Shown here piece by piece: positions 32,978 to 40,687 of a stretch of 41,196 nucleotides of DNA. The stretch lies in assembly GCA_030428695.1 (NCBI GenBank), contig JAUIEM010000020.1, positions 1-41,196 of the forward strand. Reading direction: 5' to 3'. Origin of the DNA: a bacterium (GTDB lineage: Bacteria; Planctomycetota; J058; JAJDCP01). The position numbers were made by a program, and so were the translations under genes. The notes below the pieces were generated by a model. That model was given only the letters and a program-made list of their open reading frames with translations, did not search any database and had not been told where the DNA came from. Within the stretch, counting starts at the first letter, position 1. Every line of letters begins with the position of its first letter.

Positions 32978-35900
32978 TTACTCCTGCTTCCGCGCGTGGA
33001 AGCGCTCCGCGCAGGCGCTCTTCGCCGCCTCGATCGCCTCCCGGGTGCGGGCGAAGGGCGGCTTGCGGCGCAGGGCGAGGGTGAAGAAGGCGCCCGCGCG
33101 CAGGTCCTGGCCGAGCAGGACCTGGATCTGGGCCGCGATCAGGGCGTTCTGGTAGGCGTTCGGGTTCAGGGCTTCGAGCACGTTGGCGACCTTGCGCGCT
33201 TTGATCACGTCCCCCTCCTCCAGCGCCCTGCGCGCGACGCGCAGCCCCTCCTTCCACTGCAGGAAGCGCGGATAGGCGGCGAGCACCGCGTGGTCGGCGA
33301 GCTTGCCCTCGTCGGTGGAGGGCGCGCGCCGCAGCGCCTCCTCCGGACCGGCGTCGAGGCTCGCGTAGACGTCGACGGCGACGTAGGAACCGACCGTGTG
33401 CGGCCCCTTCGAGACCCACAGGCGCCCCGCCCGCAGATCGGCGATCACGCTGTGGCAGGCGATCAGCGGGTTGATCGAGCCGCGGTTGCCCAGCCCGACG
33501 GGGACGTCGTCGACGCCGGTGTCGCGCAGGATCGCCAGGCAGGAGTCGGAGTCGAGCGGGCCCATCCGCCCGAGCAGGGTCTCGAGGCGGCCGAAGCGGC
33601 TGCCGGTCGTCGCCCGCGCGAGGTGCTCGGCGTTGGTCGCGTCCGCGGCGAAGGCGTCGGTCAGGTAGTGGTTGGTCTGCAGCAGCAGGCCGTCCTCCGC
33701 CTCGCGCACCGCCCAGCGCGCCGGCGACTTCTCGACCACCACCGCCCGGCCCTCGACCTCGGAGGCGAGCAGGAAGCTGTCGGAGACGAAGACCTCGGCG
33801 GCCGCGATCAGGGCGACCGCCTCGTCGATCGTGCGGGCCTCCTCGAGCACCTGCCGCACGACCATCGTCGTCGGCCGCCCGACGCGGCGGAAGTCGTCGG
33901 TGCGGCCGGCGTTGATGCTGACGAACAGCCCGGCCCGGTTCAGGCCCGTCACCGCGCCCGCCATACCGGCCCAGGCGACGTGCACGAAGGGCAGCCCGTC
34001 GTCCGGCCAGACGTAGAAGATCACCTTGTCGACGTCGAAGACCTCGCCCCCTTCGAAGTCGAAGTTGCGCCCGACCAGCAGGCCGCCGTCGGCGGTGTGC
34101 GGGCCCCAGGCGGCGAAGGCCGAGCAGCCGACCAGCTCGCGCGGCACGACCAGCGGGTTGTCGATCAACAGGTGGCTGATGTCGTGGGCCGCGTGGTAGT
34201 TGAGCACCCGGTGATAGAGCGGCCCCCACTCCGGATGCCGGTCCTCGCTGCCCTCGGCGAGCCCGAGGATGTGAATCTTCTCCGCCTCGCTGAGGAAGTC
34301 CGGGAGGGCGCTGTTGTTGATCGTCAGCGCGGTGCGCAGGAGCCAGAAGGCGAGGGGGTTCGGGACGTGCTCCGCGGCGAGCGCGAGCAGCACGTCCTCC
34401 TGCTTGGCGAGCAGGTCGCGGCACAGGCGCGCGTTCGCGTAGCCGCGCGACCAGCGGTCGCCGACCAGGCCGAGCTCGTGCACGCCGCCGCGCTGCCTCC
34501 GCCAGTTGCGCCCGAGCCGCAGGGGCCCGTCCGGGTCCTCGACAGGCTCCTCGGCGGCGAGGGCGCGCGTGCCTTCGTAGGCCGGGGGCCGCGCGACGCA
34601 GTAGCGGCTCGCGAAGATGTGCAGGCCGAGGGCGCAGAAGGCGAGACAGACGACGGCCGCGAGCGAGCGCCGGGGAATGCTGCCGAAGGCGCGCTCGCGG
34701 CCCGCTCCGGGCGGCTCCTCCCAGGCCCGGGCGCAGGCCTGGGGGAAGTCCTTCGGGGCGCCCTCGAAGGGGAAGAGCGCGAGCTCCCAGGGCCCGCGGT
34801 CGAGGTTCCGGAAGGCGAGCCCCTGGCGCGGCGCGTCGAGCGTCCCCACCCAGTCCGGGAGCTTGCCCTCCGGCCACAGCAGCACCCGCCGCCCGCGCTT
34901 CAGCGCGGCCTCGACGGCGGCCCGCTCGAGGGGCAGCCGGCCGCGGCCCGGCCCGGTCCAGCGCACCGCCGGCAGGGCCCCGAGCGCGAGCAGGCGCGCC
35001 TCGACACTTTCGGCCGGCGGTTCCGCCAGCAGCAGGCAGCCCCGGGGCGGCTTCGCGGCCCGCACCACCCGGCGCCGTCCGGGCAGGAGCAGCGCTCCGG
35101 TCAGCCGCGCCTCCAGCCAGCGCAGCCGGTCGGCCCAGGGCCCGCTGCGGCGCAGCAGGCGGGCGCAGGGCCAGCCGAGCAGGAAGAGCGGGAGCAGCGC
35201 CGCGCGCACCGCCACGCCGAGCGCCCCGACCAGCCGGGGGCGGGCGCCGGGGGCGGCGGCGGGCAGCGCGTCCAGGCCGACGCTGCGCAGCTTCCGCTCC
35301 TGCAGCCCGGCGAGCAGGCCGTCGACGACGGCGACCGCCGCCTCCGGGGTCTGGCCGCCGTCGTGCAGGAGCACCACGCTGCCGGGCCGCAGGTCCCGCA
35401 GCACCCGCGCGACGACCTCCGCTGGCGCCCGGCTTTGGTCGTAGCCTCCGCACTCCCAGCCGACACAGCGCAGGCCGAGGTCGCGCAGGGCGCCGGCCAG
35501 GTGCGGGTTCTGCAGGCCGTAGGGTGGACGGAACCAGCGCGGCGTGACGCCGCAGACCTGGCGGGCGCTCTCCTGCGCCCGCCACAGGGCGCGGCGCCAG
35601 CCCCCGCGCAGGCAGAAGTTGCCGCTCCAGCGGTGGGCCTCGCTGTGGTTGCCGAGGGTGTGGCCCTCCGCGACGATCCGGCGGGCGAGCTCCGGGTGCT
35701 CCCGCAGCTTCCGCCCGACGCAGAAGAAGCTCGCCCGGGCGCCGTGGCGGGCGAGGGCGTCGAGCACCGCCGGGGTCGTCGCGGGGTCGGGTCCGTCGTC
35801 GAAGCTCAGGTAGACCGTGCCCGCATCGCGCGGTCCCGCGCACAGCACCGGGCCGAACCAGCGCAGGCGGGGAGCGCACACCCCGGCGACCAGCAGCCCG

Positions 35901-36016
35901 AGGTTGAGCGCGGCGAGGGCGAGCAAGAGCCCGCTCAACAGCGGCGGCTCGACGGCCAGGCCCAGTCCCCCCGCCAGCACCAGGGAGCCGAGGCCGCAGG
36001 CGGCGAAGCGGCTCAT
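32978..36016 (-). CDS. NodB deacetylase / PlsC-like / C45-type Ntn hydrolase fusion
   Basis: A 1012-residue three-part membrane protein. Residues 8-47 hold two hydrophobic segments. A NodB polysaccharide deacetylase follows (65-230) with every motif intact: SFDDGPDP (D73, D74), GNHSEAH (H124, H128), RPPYG and LLHDGG (H218, D219). About 255-445 resemble a lysophospholipid acyltransferase (hydrophobic N-terminal segment, LLWPEGKLPDW at 381-384), but the HxxxxD catalytic pair is missing. After another membrane segment (451-470), a C45-like domain (about 520-900) has LVGCSAFAAWG, where C631 would be the nucleophile exposed by cleavage after G630, and later NFDFEGGE. A helical tail follows. It is coupled (4-nt overlap) to the upstream ketosynthase-like gene. 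Deacetylation of a glycan together with amide/acyl transfer at the envelope is a reasonable guess only. Confidence 0.82.
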   Translation of the reverse strand: MSRFAACGLGSLVLAGGLGLAVEPPLLSGLLLALAALNLGLLVAGVCAPRLRWFGPVLCAGPRDAGTVYLSFDDGPDPATTPAVLDALARHGARASFFCVGRKLREHPELARRIVAEGHTLGNHSEAHRWSGNFCLRGGWRRALWRAQESARQVCGVTPRWFRPPYGLQNPHLAGALRDLGLRCVGWECGGYDQSRAPAEVVARVLRDLRPGSVVLLHDGGQTPEAAVAVVDGLLAGLQERKLRSVGLDALPAAAPGARPRLVGALGVAVRAALLPLFLLGWPCARLLRRSGPWADRLRWLEARLTGALLLPGRRRVVRAAKPPRGCLLLAEPPAESVEARLLALGALPAVRWTGPGRGRLPLERAAVEAALKRGRRVLLWPEGKLPDWVGTLDAPRQGLAFRNLDRGPWELALFPFEGAPKDFPQACARAWEEPPGAGRERAFGSIPRRSLAAVVCLAFCALGLHIFASRYCVARPPAYEGTRALAAEEPVEDPDGPLRLGRNWRRQRGGVHELGLVGDRWSRGYANARLCRDLLAKQEDVLLALAAEHVPNPLAFWLLRTALTINNSALPDFLSEAEKIHILGLAEGSEDRHPEWGPLYHRVLNYHAAHDISHLLIDNPLVVPRELVGCSAFAAWGPHTADGGLLVGRNFDFEGGEVFDVDKVIFYVWPDDGLPFVHVAWAGMAGAVTGLNRAGLFVSINAGRTDDFRRVGRPTTMVVRQVLEEARTIDEAVALIAAAEVFVSDSFLLASEVEGRAVVVEKSPARWAVREAEDGLLLQTNHYLTDAFAADATNAEHLARATTGSRFGRLETLLGRMGPLDSDSCLAILRDTGVDDVPVGLGNRGSINPLIACHSVIADLRAGRLWVSKGPHTVGSYVAVDVYASLDAGPEEALRRAPSTDEGKLADHAVLAAYPRFLQWKEGLRVARRALEEGDVIKARKVANVLEALNPNAYQNALIAAQIQVLLGQDLRAGAFFTLALRRKPPFARTREAIEAAKSACAERFHARKQE

Positions 36017-37110
36017 CGGCCGACCTCGAGCACGCTGTAGTTCGCCGAGCGGGACAGGTGCACGATAAAGACCCGGCGGAGCGGCCCGGACGGCGGGCGC
36101 AGCACTTCGACCGGCGACGCGGGCGCGCCCTCGGCGAGGCTGGCGAGGGCGTGGCCGAGGGCGAGGCCGGTCGCGGTGCAGAACTCCCCGCAGGCCTGCT
36201 TGTACACGCCGTAGCCCCAGCCTTCCCCGGGCAGGGCCGCGAGGGCCCGGTCGTAGCGCGCGTCGAGGGTCGCGTCGCCGTTGGCGCCGAGGAGCAGGAA
36301 GTCGCCCGCGCCCGGCGCTTCCCCCAGGCTCCTCTGCAGGGTCTGCGGGAAGTCCTTGAAGCGCCCGGGCAGGGGACCGGCCGCGCGCACGCGGCAGGCC
36401 GGGCCCTCACCGGGCCGGGTCAGCCAGAAGGCCGCGGCCCCCTCGCCGGGCAGGGTGCCGGCCCCCGCGGCCTCGCGCAGGGGTCGCAGGGCGCGCGCCT
36501 CGGCCGTCCACCAGTCGAAGTGGCGGCCGGTCGCGGCGACGTAGGAGACCAGGGAGTCGGCGCCGCAGCACAGCACCGCCTCGGCCCGCCCGGTCGCGAG
36601 CAGCAGGGCGGCGTGGTCGAGGGCGAGCTCGAAGGAGATCGCGTTGTGGGTGAAGGTGTGGTTCTCGCCGCGCAGGTCGAGGAGCTGCGCGAGCTGCGCC
36701 GCCAGGGAGTTGTGCACGGAGTTGATGAAGCGGGTCGGCTGCGGATGCTTCTCCTTCTCCGCCACCATGTTCTCGACGAAGCTGACCGTCTCGTGGGCCG
36801 CGCCCATGCCGGTCCCGACGCACACCGCCACCCGCTCGGGAGCCGGTCGCGCGGCGGGCGCCGCCGCCAGGCCCGCGGCCAGGCCGATGCGCTGCAGGCG
36901 CCCGAGGCGCCGGCGCTTGCGGGCAGGGATCTCGCGCTTGCCGACATCGGCAGGGCACAGGAAGGCGGCCTGCTCCGCCCCGAGCCCCGCGGGGAGGGCG
37001 AGGCTGCGCGGAAGCGTCGCCGGCGGCATCAGGCCGACGCCGGCGATGGCGACGCGGTGAGGCCCTGCCTCCGAGGCCGTTGCCCGTCGGGAATCGTGCG
37101 CGCCGCCCAT
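36013..37110 (-). CDS. Ketosynthase-like protein lacking catalytic residues
   Basis: A 365-residue thiolase-fold protein recognisable as beta-ketoacyl synthase by HRVAIAGVGLMPP, VCVGTGMGAAHE, SVHNSLAAQLA and the AEAVLCCGADSL strand. Where an active ketosynthase has its nucleophile (T-A-C-A), this one has T-H-N-A (N156). The first histidine (HGT) is replaced by NG (N277), and the second (K-S-x-x-G-H) is replaced by KQACGE (E309), although K304 is kept. It is therefore expected to be inactive in condensation, like chain-length-factor partners. Length is somewhat short for the family (about 410). GGAGGAAGC precedes the ATG. No acyl carrier protein or partner ketosynthase is in the window. First gene of a two-gene operon with the fusion protein. 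Confidence 0.75.
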   Translation of the reverse strand: MGGAHDSRRATASEAGPHRVAIAGVGLMPPATLPRSLALPAGLGAEQAAFLCPADVGKREIPARKRRRLGRLQRIGLAAGLAAAPAARPAPERVAVCVGTGMGAAHETVSFVENMVAEKEKHPQPTRFINSVHNSLAAQLAQLLDLRGENHTFTHNAISFELALDHAALLLATGRAEAVLCCGADSLVSYVAATGRHFDWWTAEARALRPLREAAGAGTLPGEGAAAFWLTRPGEGPACRVRAAGPLPGRFKDFPQTLQRSLGEAPGAGDFLLLGANGDATLDARYDRALAALPGEGWGYGVYKQACGEFCTATGLALGHALASLAEGAPASPVEVLRPPSGPLRRVFIVHLSRSANYSVLEVGR

Positions 37111-37142
37111 GCTTCCTCCGCCAGCCCCGCTGCGAGCGGGAT

Positions 37143-37171
37143 ATTAGACCCGCAATCTCCCGCGTGCTCAA
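37143..37171 (-). promoter_or_regulatory. Sigma-70-type promoter for the ketosynthase-like operon
   Basis: On the - strand TTGAGC (37171-37166), a 17-nt spacer and TCTAAT (37148-37143) lie about 33 nt before the start at 37110. The -10 matches the consensus at 5 of 6 positions. Confidence 0.55.
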
Positions 37172-37258
37172 GCTTCGGCGCCGCGGGGCCGCCGGACGCG
37201 GACGGATCTCCGCAGCGCGGCCGCGGAGGAAGAAGGACCGCGACGGCGCCCTGTTCCC

Positions 37259-37287
37259 TTGACAACGCCCCGGCCAGACCGTCCGAT
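37259..37287 (+). promoter_or_regulatory. Sigma-70-type promoter for proline dehydrogenase
   Basis: A perfect -35 TTGACA (37259-37264), a 17-nt spacer and TCCGAT (37282-37287) lie 26 nt before the start codon. Confidence 0.5.
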
Positions 37288-37313
37288 GGGGCACCCGGGG
37301 AAAGGAGTCCGCG

Positions 37314-38201
37314 ATGGGACTGTTCAACCGCGCCGTAGCCGTCACGCTTCCGCTCGTACCCAAGCGCCTGGTCTGGCGCTTCGCGCGCCGCTACATCGCG
37401 GGCTGGACGCTCGACGAGGCGGTGAAGACGGTCCGCAAGCTGCAGACCGAGGGGGCCTGCGTCACCTTCGATGTCCTCGGCGAGAACCTCGAGAAGCTCG
37501 AGGACGTGCCCCCGTTCAAGCAGGAAGCGATCGACGCCCTCGACGCGATCGCCCGGGAGAAGCTCGACGCCAGCCTGTCGGTCAAGCTGACCCAGTTCGG
37601 GCTCAAGCTCGACGCCGACCACTGCGTCGAGGTGATGCGCGAGATCCTGCGCCACGCGGGCGAGACCTTCGTGCAGATCGACATGGAGGACAGCTCCTGC
37701 ACCGAGGCGACCCTCGAGACCTACCGACGGCTACAGCCCGACCACCCCAACGTCGGCATCGTGCTGCAGGCCTACATGCGGCGCACCGGCGAGGACATCG
37801 AGCGGCACGCAGAGCTGAAGCCCTCGACCCGGCTGTGCAAGGGCATCTACATCGAGCCCGCAGAGGTCGCCTTCCAGGACTACGAGAAGGTGCGCGAGCA
37901 GTTCCTGCGCCACCTGCGCGCGATGTTCGACCACGGCTGGTTCGTCGGCATCGCCACCCACGACCCCTACCTGGTCGCCCAGGCCGAGGCCGAGATCAAG
38001 GCCCGGGGCCTGCCGCGCGAGGCCTACGAGTTCCAGATGCTGCTCGGGGTTGCCGAGAAGCTGCGCCGCGAGCTGATCGGGCGGGGCCACGCCCTGCGGG
38101 TCTACATCCCCTACGGCAAGGACTGGTACGCCTACGCGACGCGCCGGCTCAAGGAGAACCCGGCGATCGCCGGGCACATCGTCAGCAACCTGTTCCGCTA
38201 G
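37314..38201 (+). CDS. Proline dehydrogenase (monofunctional PRODH)
   Basis: A 295-residue FAD enzyme that oxidises proline to pyrroline-5-carboxylate, passing electrons to the quinone pool. Landmarks are VTFDVLGEN, SVKLTQFGL, QIDMEDSSCTEATLETY, GIVLQAYMRRT and RLCKGIYIEP, followed by GIATHDPYL, EFQMLLGV and the substrate-binding YIPYGKDWYAYATRRLKENP with its conserved arginines. Length fits the compact monofunctional bacterial type rather than PutA. AAAGGAG precedes the ATG. The matching P5C dehydrogenase is not in the window. Its TAG stop shares the sequence CTAG with the stop of the convergent gene, so the two genes overlap by 4 nt. Confidence 0.94.
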   Translation: MGLFNRAVAVTLPLVPKRLVWRFARRYIAGWTLDEAVKTVRKLQTEGACVTFDVLGENLEKLEDVPPFKQEAIDALDAIAREKLDASLSVKLTQFGLKLDADHCVEVMREILRHAGETFVQIDMEDSSCTEATLETYRRLQPDHPNVGIVLQAYMRRTGEDIERHAELKPSTRLCKGIYIEPAEVAFQDYEKVREQFLRHLRAMFDHGWFVGIATHDPYLVAQAEAEIKARGLPREAYEFQMLLGVAEKLRRELIGRGHALRVYIPYGKDWYAYATRRLKENPAIAGHIVSNLFR

Positions 38202-40000
38202 CGGTCTTCCGGCTCGACCAGCCGCAGGGTCCAGTCCCCGACCACGCTCCAGAAGTAGGCCCGCTTGCGGCCGATGCCACCGCCGACCTGGCGCGCCGAC
38301 TGCGCCGCCCCCTCGAGCTCGAAGTAGCGCCGCCAGGCGTCCCCCATCGTCCCGCCCTCCGCGAGCACCTCGCTGAAGCCGCGCGGGGCGTCGTAGAACA
38401 CCTTGGCGCGGCCGAGCAGGGCGAGCGCGTCGGCGTAGAACAGCAGGCACTCCGCCCCCTGCCAGAAGCCGTAGCCGGGGGCGTCGTAGGCCTCGGTCCG
38501 GGCGCCGGCCGGGGACACGCCATCGCAGCCGGTGTGCAGATACAGGGCGCCGCCGCGCGGCAGCGCGCCGTTCTCCCACAGGCTGCGGTACAGGGGGAAG
38601 TCCGCCTTGGACGGGTGCAGCTGCGGAACCAGCGCGTTGCCCTTCCGCGACCAGCCCCAGACCGGGCCGCCGCAGGCCTCATGCAGGGCCCCGCGGGAGA
38701 CCTTGGCGAAGACGCTGCCGTAGCAGTCGCTGTGAGCGCGGACGTCGCGCAGCGCGGCCGGCTCCTTCAGCCAGCGGACGTAGTCGAGCAGGCTGGCGCG
38801 CCGGCCGCGGTCGGCCTCCGGCTGCGCGCTCTCCGCCCAGGCGGCGTGGGCCGCGCGCACCGTGCCCCAGCCGTTGCCGAGGTCGTGGGAGATGGCGGCG
38901 GGGCGGAAGGCGTCGCGGAAGGCGCCGCTGCGCCAGGCGTGGTTGCGGGCGAAGTACTCGCGCAACAGGCGCCGCTCGAGGGCGGGGTCGGGTTCCCAGA
39001 CCTCGAAGGGATGCGGCGCCTCGCCCTCGAGCTCGATGCGCTGGGGCCGGCCCTCGTCGTCGAGCAGGCCCGCCCCGTCGACACCGCGCAGGTCGTCGCG
39101 GACGCGCAGGGCGACGTGGGACGCGTCGATGCGCGAGACGCCGATGTCCGGCCGCGCGAGCGGGTTCCCCAGGGCCTTGTCCGCGGCCGTGCACTCGGCG
39201 TTCTCGAAGGCGTCGAGGGGCTCGACGGCGAGGCCGATGACCTCGCCATCGGCGCCGAGCAGCTCGCGGGTGTCGAAGTGCCCGTCGTTGACGTAGAAGA
39301 GGTCCTCGAACACGACCCCCCCGCGCTGGAAGTCCTCACACGGCCCACCGCCCGCGGGGACGCCGTCGGGGAACACGCTGACCAGCGTCGGCAGCCGCAC
39401 CCGGGGCTGGATGTAGCGCTCCTCCCAGTGTCCGTCGAGGTCGGCGAGCACGAGCTCGCAGCGCATCGCGACCGGCTCCGGCACGGTGCGCAGGTAGGGG
39501 ACGTCGGTGTACACGCGCTGGTCGGGGGCTCCCTTCCGGCACACCACCCGGCCCTTCTTGCGCCAGTTGTAGCTGCGCACCAGCAGGGCCTCGGGGAAGG
39601 AGCCGACCAGCACCGCGCCGGCGAAGTCCGGGTCGTGGGCGTCGACCTCCTGGAAGACGCGGCGCAGGGCGAGCAGGCTGCGCCCGTCCTGGTGCTCCGG
39701 CCCCCGGTACAGCTCGGCCGCGACCAGGGCGGGTCGCCAGCCGTCGCGGGTCAGGTCGGCGCAGAACGTCGCCAGGCTCGGCCGCAGGTCTTCGTGCTCG
39801 CTCGCGTCGAGCAGGCGCGCCTCGACGACGACGAGCAGCAGCGGGGCGTCGAGCTCGGCCGGCGGCAGCTCGACGCGCAGGGAGGTGATCTCCGCCACGC
39901 CGTCCCCGTCGAGGTCGTGGGGGCTGAAGCGGTCGCAGATGCGCAGCAGGTCGGCGGCGGCGATCGTGGTCAGGAGCAGACAGAGGACGAGGGGACGCAT
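38198..40000 (-). CDS. Secreted protein resembling C25 (gingipain-like) peptidases
   Basis: A 600-residue exported protein (signal MRPLVLCLLLTTIAAA). An EF-hand-like loop DLDGDG occurs at 29-34. Segments AGAVLVGSFPEALL (about 127-140), LADLDGHWEE and RPDIGVSRI are arranged as in peptidase family C25 (LVGD..P, DLDGDW, PDIAVGR), and ALYLHTGCDG (H489, C492) may correspond to the cysteine strand, but I cannot assign a complete His-Cys dyad. The C-terminal end has YFWSVVGDWTLRL. GGAGGTT upstream supports the start. It lies 21 nt after the HEAT-like gene and belongs to the same transcription unit. It may be a protease or an inactive relative. Confidence 0.65.
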   Translation of the reverse strand: MRPLVLCLLLTTIAAADLLRICDRFSPHDLDGDGVAEITSLRVELPPAELDAPLLLVVVEARLLDASEHEDLRPSLATFCADLTRDGWRPALVAAELYRGPEHQDGRSLLALRRVFQEVDAHDPDFAGAVLVGSFPEALLVRSYNWRKKGRVVCRKGAPDQRVYTDVPYLRTVPEPVAMRCELVLADLDGHWEERYIQPRVRLPTLVSVFPDGVPAGGGPCEDFQRGGVVFEDLFYVNDGHFDTRELLGADGEVIGLAVEPLDAFENAECTAADKALGNPLARPDIGVSRIDASHVALRVRDDLRGVDGAGLLDDEGRPQRIELEGEAPHPFEVWEPDPALERRLLREYFARNHAWRSGAFRDAFRPAAISHDLGNGWGTVRAAHAAWAESAQPEADRGRRASLLDYVRWLKEPAALRDVRAHSDCYGSVFAKVSRGALHEACGGPVWGWSRKGNALVPQLHPSKADFPLYRSLWENGALPRGGALYLHTGCDGVSPAGARTEAYDAPGYGFWQGAECLLFYADALALLGRAKVFYDAPRGFSEVLAEGGTMGDAWRRYFELEGAAQSARQVGGGIGRKRAYFWSVVGDWTLRLVEPEDR

Positions 40001-40021
40001 AGGGGAACCTCCGGAGGCGGC

Positions 40022-40687
40022 TCAGGGCTCCAGGATCGCCCGGATCGACGCCTCGAGCTCGCGGGCCTTGGCCGCATCGATGTTGCGCAGGGCGTTCTGC
40101 AGGGCGCGCAGCAACGCCGGGTCGGACTCCGGCGCGACGCCGACCGCCAGCGCCGGCAGGGCGCCGGGCTCGGACACGCTGCCCAGCGCCTCCAGGGCGG
40201 GGGCCGCGAGCGCGTGACGGCGCGCGGCCTCGAGCAGCACCCCGACCGCCTGCTCACTGCCGGAGGTCGCGAGCAGGCTGCACAGCCCCTGGACCTGGGC
40301 GGCGTTGGGCTCGCCCTCGAGCAGGGCGTAGCCGGCGGCCTTGTCGAGCTCGGCCGGGGGAAGCGCGGCCAGGGCGGCGTCGATCGCGCGCTCCTCGTCG
40401 GTGGACAGGCGCCCGCTGCGCCACTCCGCGAGCACGCCCCGCAGGCTCTCGTGGTCGCCGGCGACGAGCCGTTCCTCCAGCGTCGCTGCCGGGGACGGAC
40501 CGTCGACCGGCGGGGGCGCTTCGACCTCCGGCGGGACGACCGGCTCGGGTTCCACCGGACCTTCCGCCGGAGCCTCCGGACGTGCCGGCGGCCGCGCCCG
40601 GGAGGGCGTGGCCGAGGGTCCGAGGAAGAGGTAGAGCAGGGCCGCGCTCAGCGCGAGGGCGAGCGCGGCCAGGAAGAGCCGGGACAT
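40022..40687 (-). CDS. Membrane-anchored protein with proline-rich linker and HEAT-like helices
   Basis: A 221-residue protein: one N-terminal hydrophobic segment (FLAALALALSAALLYLFLG), a linker rich in Pro, Glu and Ala (about 25-68), then a helical domain with repeats such as AVGVLLEAARRHALAAPALE that look like HEAT/armadillo units. Its start overlaps the stop of the preceding PPC-domain gene (TGATG), and it is followed by the C25-like gene. Probably a scaffold facing the periplasm. No enzymatic motif. Confidence 0.7.
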   Translation of the reverse strand: MSRLFLAALALALSAALLYLFLGPSATPSRARPPARPEAPAEGPVEPEPVVPPEVEAPPPVDGPSPAATLEERLVAGDHESLRGVLAEWRSGRLSTDEERAIDAALAALPPAELDKAAGYALLEGEPNAAQVQGLCSLLATSGSEQAVGVLLEAARRHALAAPALEALGSVSEPGALPALAVGVAPESDPALLRALQNALRNIDAAKARELEASIRAILEP

